Assembly: GCA_008015155.1 (NCBI GenBank)
Contig: SSFA01000036.1
Span: 1-54,768 of the forward strand
Direction of reading: 5' to 3'
DNA: 54,768 bases
Origin: Thiothrix sp.
Lineage (GTDB): Bacteria; Pseudomonadota; Gammaproteobacteria; Thiotrichales; Thiotrichaceae
The notes beneath the pieces were generated by a model. That model was not told the origin of the DNA and ran no database searches. It worked only from the letters and a program-made list of their open reading frames with translations. Shown piece after piece: positions 34,710-43,422 of this stretch (positions within the stretch are counted from its first letter, which is position 1; every line of letters begins with the position of its first letter). Position numbers and translations under genes: made by a program.

Positions 34710-37700
34710 ATGTGGGACGTGTTGCGCACCCGTGGTTTTTTCGCTTTTATCAGCATGGCATTTTTAAATGCGTTTGTTGATTTAGGGCATAAAATTCTAA
34801 TTCAAAATACCGTGTTCAAGTTGTATGACGGGCATGAGCAGATTGTGCTATCGACCTTAGTCAATGCTTTGATTTTACTGCCGTTTATTTTGTTATTTAC
34901 CCCAACCGGCTTCTTGGCAGACAAATACCCTAAAGTAAAAGTCATGCGTTATAGCGCATGGGCAGGTTTGGGGATCGTGCTCCTGATTACGTTTAGTTAT
35001 TACATGGGCTGGTTCTGGTTTAGTTTTGCGCTCACTTTTTTATTAGCTGTGCACAGTGCTTTTTATTCACCTGCCAAAATGGGTTATATCCGTGAGTTAC
35101 TAGGCGATAAACAACTCCCGCAAGGTAATGCCTTTGCTCAATCGACAGTCACCCTGGCCATTATGTTGGGTACGCTCGTCTTCTCAGTCTTGTTTGAACT
35201 AGCTTTACCTAACCAGCAAAGCTTTACCACTGCCGAAGAAATTTTCCATTATTTTGCGCCGCTAGGCTGGTTACTAGTCTTAATCACTGGAGTGGAAATT
35301 TGGCTCGCTTACCAATTGCCGAGTACGCGCAGCACTGATCCCGACATGAAATACAGTTGGGAGCAGTATTTAAAAGGTAAAACAGGTCTAGCAACTTTTT
35401 CATGGGTCAAAAACCAGCCATTGATTTGGCTGTCAATTGTCGGCTTATCCGTATTTTGGGCGGTGGCTCAAGTCATTCTTGCGACCTACCCTGCTTATAG
35501 TAAAGAATATTTGGGCATGACTAATGTCGCCCTCGTGCAAACCTTGATGGCTTTTGCAGGACTTGGGATTGTCTTAGGCTCGCTATGGGCGGGACGCTTA
35601 TCGCGCACTCATATCGAAACTGGCTTAATTCCAGTCGGTGCCTTAGGTGTCATGCTCAGTGTGGCTTTAGTCACTTGGTTTGAAAGCCCAGTCTGGCAAG
35701 CGGCCAACTTCCTGTTTCTAGGCATCATGGGTGGCTTATTCATGGTGCCGCTCAGTGCTTTAATGCAATACCACTCCCCTAGCCAACATTTGGGACGTGT
35801 ACTCGCTGCTTATAATTTGGTCAGTACAGCCGTGATGTTGCTGTTCCTCTTAGTGACCATGGCTTTAGCTTGGTACGGTATTGGTAGCAAATTACTTTTC
35901 TTTGTACTGAACTTAGTCGTCATCGCAGGCGCTTTATATACGGTCTATCAGTTACCACAATCTCTATTGCGGTTCATCGCTAGCCGATTCTTCCATGCGG
36001 CTTATCGTTTAAAAGTGATTGGCTTTGAAAATCTTCCTACGAGTGGCGGTGTGCTCTTACTCGGCAATCATATTAGTTGGATTGATTGGGCTTTAGTGCA
36101 AATGGCCTCACCGCGCCAAGTACGCTTTGTCATGGAACGGGGCTATTACGAGCGCTGGTATTTGAAAGGCGTGTTGGATTTATTCGGCGTCATTCCCATT
36201 GCCAGTGGCTCTAGCTCAGATTCTTTAGCAGAAATTGCCCGCCTCTTACAAAAAGGTGAAATGGTTTGTTTATTTCCAGAAGGCGCAATCAGTCGTACTG
36301 GTCAGCTTTCTGAGTTCAAGCGTGGTTATGAAAAAGCGGTGCAAGGTACGGATGCCACTATTATCCCCTTTTACCTACATGGCTTATGGGGCAGCCGATT
36401 TTCACGATCTAGTGGCTTCTTACGCGAAGCACGGCAGTCAGGTTTAAAGCGCGATATTATTGTGTCCTTTGGTAAGCCTTTACCCAGTGATACACCTGCC
36501 TATCAACTTAAACAACATATCTTTGATCTATCCTTTACTTCTTGGGAAGCCTATTCACAAATCATTGACCCGATTCCAGTCAGCTGGGTGCGTTCAGCGA
36601 AGCGCTTAAGCTTCCGAATGGGTACTACTGATGTGATTGGCGAACCACTCGGCAATAATCGTTTGATGACGGCCGTGTTCAGCTTTGCAAATATCATTCG
36701 CCAACGCAGTCCTGAGCAAAATATTGGCATTCTACTCCCAACCAGTAGTGGTAGCGCGATTGCGAATATGGCCGTACTAACGTTAGGCAAAACGGTGGTG
36801 AATCTCAATTACACCGCCAGCGCCGAAGCTCTACAAAGTGCGGCACAACAAGCTGAATTAAAAAATCTCTACACCTCTAGACTCTTCCTGAAAAAACTTT
36901 TGGAGCGGGGTATCGACATTCCTACAGCTTTGCCGAACTTGAATCTAATTTATATGGAAGATTTAAAAGCAGGCATGGCTAAATCGCAACTGATGATGAC
37001 CATGCTTGCCGTCGTGCTTTTCCCTACGCGGCTGCTCCAAGTTTTATATCTACGTCATGTGAATCTCGATGATACTGCCGCTATTTTATTTTCGAGTGGC
37101 AGTGAAGGCGCACCCAAGGGTGTGGAGTTATCGCATCGGAATCTGGCAATTAACTCCCGGCAGATTGCAGATATGCTCAATACTCGCGAAGACGATGTAC
37201 TTATGGGTACTTTGCCTGCTTTCCATGCCTTTGGTTTATTGGCGAGCGTATTTATGCCGTTATCGGAGGGCATTCCGATTGTTTGCCATCCTGATCCCAC
37301 CGATGCGGTCAATATTGCCAAAGGTGTCGCACGTTATGAAGCCACTATCTTATTCGGTACTGCCACCTTTTTGCGTTTATATGCCCGTAATCAGCGGGTG
37401 CATCCTTTAATGTTCAACTCTTTGCGTTATGTGGTAGCCGGTGCAGAAAAATTACCGCCTGAAGTACGGCAACTGTTTAGCCAGCGTTTTAATAAAGCCA
37501 TTCTGGAAGGTTATGGAACGACAGAGACTTCCCCTGTGGCCAGTGTCAATGTGCCTGATAAATTAGATCCTGGCAGTTGGCGTGTGCAACCTGGCAGCCG
37601 TGAAGGTACTGTTGGCATGCCCCTCCCCGGCACTAGCTTCCGCATTGTCGACCCAGTGAGCTTAGAACAACTACCCACCGGTACGGATGGTTTAATCTTG

Positions 37701-38165
37701 ATTGGTGGCCCCCAAGTCATGAAAGGCTATCTGAAAAATCCAGAAAAAACCGCTGAAGCTATCGTCGAAATTACTGGACAACGTTGGTATAAATCCGGTG
37801 ATAAAGGCCATCTAGATGAAGATGGCTTCCTCACTATTGTCGACCGCTATTCGCGCTTTGCTAAGCTGGGTGGCGAGATGGTGAGTCTGACTGCTGTCGA
37901 ACAAACTATTCGCCAAGCCCTCAAAGACCCTGAGCTTGATTTAGTTGCGGTGAATTTTCCAGATGAGAAGAAAGGCGAAAAAGTCGTGTTACTCCTTGGC
38001 GGCGAACATGATCCTAAAGCTATAAAGAAACACTTGATCGAAAGTGGGATGAATCCTTTAATGATTCCTGCTGAAATCTATGAAGTAGAAGCCGTACCTA
38101 AATTGGGAAGTGGTAAAACCGACTTCGCTACCGCACGTAAAGTAGCCCAAAGCGCCATGAACTAA
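34710..38165 (+). CDS. lysophospholipid transporter LplT fused to acyl-ACP synthetase/acyltransferase Aas
   Basis: A 1151-aa three-part protein for recycling lysophosphatidylethanolamine at the inner membrane. Residues 1-415 are an MFS flippase (LplT-like, about 12 hydrophobic segments). From about 420 to 620 lies a PlsC-type acyltransferase with the HX4D motif in GNHISWIDWAL (His about 452) and FPEGAISRTGQL. From about 640 on comes an AMP-forming acyl-ACP synthetase with the adenylate motif FSSGSEGAPKGVELSHRN near residue 793. In E. coli lplT and aas are separate adjacent genes; here they form one frame. GGAGGA eight bases before the ATG supports the start. Confidence 0.93.
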   Translation: MWDVLRTRGFFAFISMAFLNAFVDLGHKILIQNTVFKLYDGHEQIVLSTLVNALILLPFILLFTPTGFLADKYPKVKVMRYSAWAGLGIVLLITFSYYMGWFWFSFALTFLLAVHSAFYSPAKMGYIRELLGDKQLPQGNAFAQSTVTLAIMLGTLVFSVLFELALPNQQSFTTAEEIFHYFAPLGWLLVLITGVEIWLAYQLPSTRSTDPDMKYSWEQYLKGKTGLATFSWVKNQPLIWLSIVGLSVFWAVAQVILATYPAYSKEYLGMTNVALVQTLMAFAGLGIVLGSLWAGRLSRTHIETGLIPVGALGVMLSVALVTWFESPVWQAANFLFLGIMGGLFMVPLSALMQYHSPSQHLGRVLAAYNLVSTAVMLLFLLVTMALAWYGIGSKLLFFVLNLVVIAGALYTVYQLPQSLLRFIASRFFHAAYRLKVIGFENLPTSGGVLLLGNHISWIDWALVQMASPRQVRFVMERGYYERWYLKGVLDLFGVIPIASGSSSDSLAEIARLLQKGEMVCLFPEGAISRTGQLSEFKRGYEKAVQGTDATIIPFYLHGLWGSRFSRSSGFLREARQSGLKRDIIVSFGKPLPSDTPAYQLKQHIFDLSFTSWEAYSQIIDPIPVSWVRSAKRLSFRMGTTDVIGEPLGNNRLMTAVFSFANIIRQRSPEQNIGILLPTSSGSAIANMAVLTLGKTVVNLNYTASAEALQSAAQQAELKNLYTSRLFLKKLLERGIDIPTALPNLNLIYMEDLKAGMAKSQLMMTMLAVVLFPTRLLQVLYLRHVNLDDTAAILFSSGSEGAPKGVELSHRNLAINSRQIADMLNTREDDVLMGTLPAFHAFGLLASVFMPLSEGIPIVCHPDPTDAVNIAKGVARYEATILFGTATFLRLYARNQRVHPLMFNSLRYVVAGAEKLPPEVRQLFSQRFNKAILEGYGTTETSPVASVNVPDKLDPGSWRVQPGSREGTVGMPLPGTSFRIVDPVSLEQLPTGTDGLILIGGPQVMKGYLKNPEKTAEAIVEITGQRWYKSGDKGHLDEDGFLTIVDRYSRFAKLGGEMVSLTAVEQTIRQALKDPELDLVAVNFPDEKKGEKVVLLLGGEHDPKAIKKHLIESGMNPLMIPAEIYEVEAVPKLGSGKTDFATARKVAQSAMN

Positions 38166-38177
38166 GAATCTCGCTCT

Positions 38178-38211
38178 AAAGAGCTGTGAGTCCAACGAAT
38201 TACAGCTCTTT
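38178..38211. terminator. hairpin between convergent lplT-aas and recC
   Basis: Perfect 10-bp inverted repeat AAAGAGCTGT (38178-38187) / ACAGCTCTTT (38202-38211) with a 14-nt loop. The right arm overlaps the recC stop codon. It could terminate both convergent genes, although no clear U-tract follows. Confidence 0.5.
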
Positions 38212-41200
38212 GCGCAGTGCAATTAAGCGACCAAAGACTCGCTCTGCCCAGTCGATACAATCTTCTGGGCGTTCTTCTAAGGGATGCCTTCCCCGATAAA
38301 GCAAACGATATTCGGGCTTTGAGCCTTCACCTTGATGATAATCATTGCCCACCCACTCTTCTTGTCCCGCTTTTATAACTGCATCAACCTCAGCATTTGG
38401 CCCTTTACTCGCCATTTTCCAAGCTGATTTGGGGAAAAACCTTATAGGTTGCTGCAAACCTTGCCAATAACCCTCCAGCAAAAACTTTAGCTCCTCAGCT
38501 GCCTCAGGAACCTCTATCAATTGCCAAATCTTATCGACTGTATACAGCTGTGTAACTGCTGCCCAATGTGGCGGGCGCTCAGCTAAGTTCAAAGCAAGAT
38601 GTTGAATCCAAAGGCTCACCCATTGCCACACGCCTAAATGCCCAAAATGATAAACTTGAATCCCAGTAGGACTGACTCCAGAAATTTGCCCTTGCAGGCT
38701 AAAAAGTCCAAGGCTGAGATTCAAATCGAGGGTATGCAGCTCAGTGGGCTTGGGCAAACTTGCAAATAGTGTTTGCACCTGCTCCATCTGCTGCTCAAAG
38801 ATCAATTCACCGGGTTTACCATGTGGTAGTAAACCTTGAGCACGCAAAATAGGCTGCATCTGCTCTAAGTCACCGCCTTGTTGTAAATGACGCAAGGCTT
38901 GCTCATTAATGAAACTATCATTGAAGCCCTCTAGCACAAACGGCTCACGTTCCGCCAAATCTTCAGCTGTTTCTGTAATTTTTAAATCAAACTGGCGCTG
39001 TAAAAAGACTCGCGCTGGATTGCGATAAAAATGAATCAACTCATTTAAATTAACTTGCCGCAAACTCTCATCGGGTGCGGGTAAACTGATGCAGTCCCAA
39101 AATAAGCTGGTAAGTTTTTTTTCAGCTTCTGCTTGTTGCAAGGCTAAATAATGTTGAGCATAGGTAAACAGCAGGTCGTTACCTTGAAAATAGCGTGGAC
39201 TAAAGGCCTGTAGTGGGTGGCGGACAATAAACGTTTCAGCCTTCAGCCCAAAACGTTTTTCAAGATAGTCGAGGAGTTCGCTCACTAACACTGAGGGCAT
39301 TAGCTCACTATTATCCTGAATACTTTGCCCTACATAACTGATATAGAAATAATCGCGTGCAGACAGCAGGCTTTCTAAAAATAAATAGCGATCCTCCTCT
39401 CGACGTGAACGATCACCTTTACGTTTTTTGTCAGCGGCTAACAGATCAAAGCTTAGATGCGTATCTTGACGAGGAAAGCCACCGTCTTGCATCCCTAACA
39501 GTGCGACGACCCGAAACGGTACACTACGCATTGGCATCAAATTACAGAAAGTAATCCCCTGCCCTAAAAAGCCAGATTCTTGACTGCTTTGCTCTAGTTC
39601 CCGACGCAAAGCTGACTTAAACACCGACCAAGTCACTTTTTCAGTAAACTCAGCGTGTTGAGCGGTGGTCAAAACCTTTTCCATTCCCCGATAAACTGTT
39701 TGAGTTTCAGCTTCGCGTGGAAATAGCTGTTCAACAATCTGGCCAAAGCGCGTTCGCCATTCTTCTAAACTAGCACTCTGACTAGCCCATTTCGACATAG
39801 AAAATAAAATATGCAAACACTGTTGGAAGCGCTCTAGGACTAAAGTTTGGCTGCCCTCTAGTTCTTTATAAGGTAATACCTTACCCAAAAGCTGATCGCC
39901 CGGCAGAGCAAATCCAAGTAGTAAACGATCTAAGCCATACATCCACGTATGCTCAAAAGTAGTCTGACGCGCAAATTGTCGCCTAAACTCCGCATCTACC
40001 CCCCAACGAATATTTACTCCGCGCACCCATTCACGGCACTGCTGTACTTGGGCTTCATCTAAACCAAAATGCTCACGAATCTCAGCATATTCCAATAGGG
40101 TAAAGACAGTTTCTGCCTCAAACCGACCTTGCGGTAATTCCAACAATTGTGCACAAGCAGCGCTAATACTCATGGCTTGTGAAAATCGCTGATCCGCAAT
40201 GCTATACGGCAAACTTACACTAGAAGCACTAAATACAGACTCTATAAAAGGTGCATAAGTATTAATATCAGGCGACATCACCACAATATCGGCCGCTGTT
40301 AAATCGGGATGGCGTTCTAAAATTGCCAATAACTGATCATAAAACACTTCAACTTCGCGCATAGGCGAATGACAGGAGTGTATAGCTATTGATTGATCAG
40401 GCTCATTTACTGAATCAGAAGCCGCTAGGTTTTTTGGAATATCTTCTAAATTTAAAATATCGCTTTGGATGATATGTAGCTTGCTCTTAATTTCAGGCTC
40501 AAGGAAATATTCTAACTCCTGTGGATATGGCTCCGAATTACGGATGATTTCGATAAAATCACGGCCTTGAATACCCCATGAAGCCAAAAGCGGATTGCCC
40601 ACAATCACATAATCTTGCTCTGTAGGTTTATAACGCATCCGCCGTTTATTAGATTCAATATCACCCCAATAATGCATAGAAGGATTCATCATAAAGAAAT
40701 GAACCTCCACCCGTTCGGCTAACTTAGCAATTAGCTCTATATAAGCTGGGGATAAAGCAGGAATGGAAAAAAAGATAATCTGGGAGGGTAATGCATCAGT
40801 AGGAACCTGAGCGAGCTCTTGAATAAATTGAGCTTGTAAATTGACCCAATGCTCTAATCGAGGCGTTCCGATGACTAACTGCCAGAGTTTTTCCTGCCAA
40901 TTCTTAGTAGTAGCTTGTGACTCCCATTGCCGAACCCAGTCCGATCGAAAGAATAGATAGCCATCAAACACGCCAGCTACCTGCTGTGCTAATTGCCAGG
41001 CACTATCATCTTGACCAGAGTGTAAATAATGCCCTAGATAAGGTTGATGCTCTTCCGCATGCTGCAAAAACTCCTGTAACAAGCGCCAGCGCAACACATC
41101 TACAGCACAGGGATTATGCTCAGCAATACTTAAAACCCGTCTTAATAAATCCCAAGTGAGCTCAGCTGGAAATAGATACTTAAGATTAGCCGCGATCCCA

Positions 41201-41358
41201 GTGATTTCCGCTAGTTGCATCGAAAGCCAACGGCCCATTCCTGCATTTTGCACGACGACAGGCATAGCTTTGAATGGATCTAGCTGCATTTGGCTAAGAT
41301 GCTGGGCAAAACTAGCTGCTAAAGTTTCAAGGCGATTACTATGATGCAAATACAGCAT
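38200..41358 (-). CDS. recC: exodeoxyribonuclease V subunit gamma (RecC)
   Basis: Chi-recognising, inactive-helicase-fold subunit of RecBCD, for double-strand break repair and degradation of linear DNA. The N-terminus (LYLHHSNRLETLAASFAQHL), PVVVQNAGMGRWLSMQLAE, and the later MPMRSVPFRVVALLGMQDGGFPRQD and LNELIHFYRNPARVFLQRQF regions are typical RecC. At 1052 aa it is slightly shorter than E. coli RecC (1122), with no visible break. recB and recD are absent from both flanks, so the complex is split between loci here. Confidence 0.95.
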   Translation of the reverse strand: MLYLHHSNRLETLAASFAQHLSQMQLDPFKAMPVVVQNAGMGRWLSMQLAEITGIAANLKYLFPAELTWDLLRRVLSIAEHNPCAVDVLRWRLLQEFLQHAEEHQPYLGHYLHSGQDDSAWQLAQQVAGVFDGYLFFRSDWVRQWESQATTKNWQEKLWQLVIGTPRLEHWVNLQAQFIQELAQVPTDALPSQIIFFSIPALSPAYIELIAKLAERVEVHFFMMNPSMHYWGDIESNKRRMRYKPTEQDYVIVGNPLLASWGIQGRDFIEIIRNSEPYPQELEYFLEPEIKSKLHIIQSDILNLEDIPKNLAASDSVNEPDQSIAIHSCHSPMREVEVFYDQLLAILERHPDLTAADIVVMSPDINTYAPFIESVFSASSVSLPYSIADQRFSQAMSISAACAQLLELPQGRFEAETVFTLLEYAEIREHFGLDEAQVQQCREWVRGVNIRWGVDAEFRRQFARQTTFEHTWMYGLDRLLLGFALPGDQLLGKVLPYKELEGSQTLVLERFQQCLHILFSMSKWASQSASLEEWRTRFGQIVEQLFPREAETQTVYRGMEKVLTTAQHAEFTEKVTWSVFKSALRRELEQSSQESGFLGQGITFCNLMPMRSVPFRVVALLGMQDGGFPRQDTHLSFDLLAADKKRKGDRSRREEDRYLFLESLLSARDYFYISYVGQSIQDNSELMPSVLVSELLDYLEKRFGLKAETFIVRHPLQAFSPRYFQGNDLLFTYAQHYLALQQAEAEKKLTSLFWDCISLPAPDESLRQVNLNELIHFYRNPARVFLQRQFDLKITETAEDLAEREPFVLEGFNDSFINEQALRHLQQGGDLEQMQPILRAQGLLPHGKPGELIFEQQMEQVQTLFASLPKPTELHTLDLNLSLGLFSLQGQISGVSPTGIQVYHFGHLGVWQWVSLWIQHLALNLAERPPHWAAVTQLYTVDKIWQLIEVPEAAEELKFLLEGYWQGLQQPIRFFPKSAWKMASKGPNAEVDAVIKAGQEEWVGNDYHQGEGSKPEYRLLYRGRHPLEERPEDCIDWAERVFGRLIALRKEL

Positions 41359-41588
41359 TAGAGGGAGTCTATCAAGCTCTAAAAATCAAGCTATATTATG
41401 TCATAAAGCGTCGGCTCACTGGGGTTTTTTCCTATTGCAGCTTCACAAGCTTAAATCCTACCTTGCTATTAACTGCAGTTTTCTAGACAATTCGCCATGC
41501 TGTTGGCTCTGAGCAATTTCTATAACAACAAACCTTACCCCAACTCTTTAATTTTACTCTATCTTCGATACTGTCCTGCACACGGTAG
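41359..41588. other. recC / polysaccharide operon divergent control region
   Basis: About 230 bp containing the promoter of recC on the minus strand and that of the ops-bearing polysaccharide operon on the plus strand. A GATACT hexamer at 41567-41572 may be the plus-strand -10, but no good -35 precedes it. The segment just before the ops element (CTGCACACGGTAGG) has only partial resemblance to the rest of a JUMPstart sequence. Confidence 0.35.
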
Positions 41589-41599
41589 GGCGGTAGCGT
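41589..41599 (+). promoter_or_regulatory. ops element (RfaH recruitment site)
   Basis: GGCGGTAGCGT matches the 11-nt core of the operon polarity suppressor element exactly. RNA polymerase pauses at ops and loads RfaH, which suppresses Rho and recruits ribosomes in long surface-polysaccharide operons. The element ends nine bases before the ATG of the first polysaccharide gene (41609), so it sits where the Shine-Dalgarno should be. No purine-rich ribosome site is visible otherwise. Known RfaH targets often lack one. Confidence 0.85.
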
Positions 41600-41608
41600 C
41601 TTGAAAAT

Positions 41609-42061
41609 ATGCCAAGTTTTTTAAGAAAATTCCTAAGTCTAGTAGCAGCGGGCGGCCTTGCTTGGTTGAGTATAGCCTTTTGCTTAGGTGGCATTGTGCC
41701 TTATGATTTTGTGGAATCAAAACTGCCCCCTAGTGCTTTAACTGATAGCTGGCGAATTTTGGGTGCCGATCAACTAGTCTCTGCTTCGGAGCGTGCCTTG
41801 CTAGGCAATAACCTGAAAAAAGCTGAACAAGCAGCCTCGATTGCTTTGCGACGTGATCCCAGCCATGGCGGTGCAGCGACTCAATTAGCATTGACTTATC
41901 TACGTCAAGGCAAAACAGTTGAAGCCGATCGCTTTGCGGAGCGCGCCAAGCTTTTATGGCCTAGTCGCTGCTCGACTAACCTAAGCTTGGTTCGATATTG
42001 GCAAGAGCGTGGTCAAGCTGAAAAAGGCTTAGCTAACCTACCAACGAGATGTAAAAGCTAA
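41609..42061 (+). CDS. membrane-anchored TPR-like protein
   Basis: Small 150-aa protein with one N-terminal hydrophobic segment (VAAGGLAWLSIAFCLGGIVPY). About two TPR-like helical hairpins follow (ASERALLGNNLKKAEQAASIALRRDPSHGGAATQLALTYLRQGKTVEADRFAERA). I do not recognise a named family. Its stop overlaps the start of the O-antigen ligase-family gene (TAATG), and it is the first gene after the ops element. It probably works as a periplasm-facing accessory of the polymerase/ligase. Confidence 0.75.
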   Translation: MPSFLRKFLSLVAAGGLAWLSIAFCLGGIVPYDFVESKLPPSALTDSWRILGADQLVSASERALLGNNLKKAEQAASIALRRDPSHGGAATQLALTYLRQGKTVEADRFAERAKLLWPSRCSTNLSLVRYWQERGQAEKGLANLPTRCKS

Positions 42062-43422
42062 TGCGAACTTTTCAAGAATCTCTGTTAGTCTTAATCGCAG
42101 CCGCTTTAATTATCTTTGCCCCACTCATCCGTAGCGGTAAAACCTCTTTAGCTCTCATGACCTTAGAGCTAATGGGTATAGCTTTACTCCTAGTGATCTT
42201 TTGGAGTGGTTTACTGCAAGGGCGCTTACAAAAATCAGTTAAATGGTTTTTGATGCTAAGCCTAGGAGCAGCTTTAGCTTATCTCATTCCTCTACCTGGT
42301 GGCTTATGGGCCAGTTTACCTGGCCGGACTTTCTATGCCGAGCATTTAAATTGGTTGGCTGAAACATCCGCTTGGCACTACCAAGCCTTATCCTTAATCC
42401 CAATTCGTACTATTTCTGGGCTATTAGCTTTACTCGCGCCTTTGGGGTTGTTTTTAACTGTAATCAGCTTACCTGAGCGTAAAGTTACTTGGTTGATTTA
42501 CATTTTACTACTTACTGCTTTAGCTCAAGCGCTATTAAGTATGGGGCAATATTTTATTCAAGATCAGGATTTATTTTTTCGGATGTGGTCAGCTGGTGTC
42601 CCTCTGGGTACTTATATCAATCAAAATCATTTGGTTGCCTTTCTGGAGATGGCTGAACCCTTAGCCTTGGGTTTAATGATGATCGTGATTCTCAGTCCAA
42701 CTTTAAAGACTATCTTGAAGATAATCTTAGCCTTAGTTTGGGGATTAGTTTCTTTGGCCCTAACCTTCACGCCTTTGTTAACCACTTCAAGGATGGGAGC
42801 TGCTTTGTTAATCCTCAGCATTTCCCTTTCCTTTTGGGCTATGACTACTCCTGAAATGCGTAAACGTGTAGCTGCTCCGATTTTCGCTTTACGCTTTGTA
42901 TTACTCGCCTTAGCAATTGTGATTCAGTTTAAAGTTTTCCAACAAGTAGTAACGATCACTTATGATCAGCGCTTAGCACCTGCAGCTGCTTTAGGCGATT
43001 TACGGTGGATTTTATATAGTACTACTTTTGAGGCGATTAAAGATTTCTTTCCTTTTGGATCAGGGCCAGGTACTACCCCCCAAGTTTATCAGTTATATCA
43101 GCCTGTCAGTATCAACACTTTTGTTAATCACACGCATAATGACTATTTAGAACTATGGTTAGATATGGGTTTGATTGGCCTAATTATTATACTAGCTTTA
43201 CTAAGTATTTATATACGACGGTGGCAGCAGCTCTGGCAGGATAAAAGCACTGGCTTTAAGCTACTCAAAGCAGGAGCGGGAGTTGGTATTCTACTCGCTC
43301 TACTCTACAGTATCACTGACTTTGGCTTACACACTCCAGCCAATGCGATCTTCTTTGCTTTCCTTTTTGGTATTTTTCTTCACCAAGAGCCATTGGCTCA
43401 ACCCACTTTAAAACATGAATAA
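42061..43422 (+). CDS. O-antigen ligase / polysaccharide polymerase (Wzy_C) family membrane protein
   Basis: Integral membrane protein of 453 aa with about ten to twelve hydrophobic segments. The large periplasmic loop ends in FVNHTHNDYLELWLDMGLIGL, the conserved Wzy_C/WaaL-type motif. Such proteins polymerise repeat units or attach glycans to a lipid acceptor; the sequence alone does not tell ligase from polymerase. It is translationally coupled to both neighbours: 1-bp overlap upstream, 8-bp overlap downstream. Confidence 0.87.
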   Translation: MRTFQESLLVLIAAALIIFAPLIRSGKTSLALMTLELMGIALLLVIFWSGLLQGRLQKSVKWFLMLSLGAALAYLIPLPGGLWASLPGRTFYAEHLNWLAETSAWHYQALSLIPIRTISGLLALLAPLGLFLTVISLPERKVTWLIYILLLTALAQALLSMGQYFIQDQDLFFRMWSAGVPLGTYINQNHLVAFLEMAEPLALGLMMIVILSPTLKTILKIILALVWGLVSLALTFTPLLTTSRMGAALLILSISLSFWAMTTPEMRKRVAAPIFALRFVLLALAIVIQFKVFQQVVTITYDQRLAPAAALGDLRWILYSTTFEAIKDFFPFGSGPGTTPQVYQLYQPVSINTFVNHTHNDYLELWLDMGLIGLIIILALLSIYIRRWQQLWQDKSTGFKLLKAGAGVGILLALLYSITDFGLHTPANAIFFAFLFGIFLHQEPLAQPTLKHE

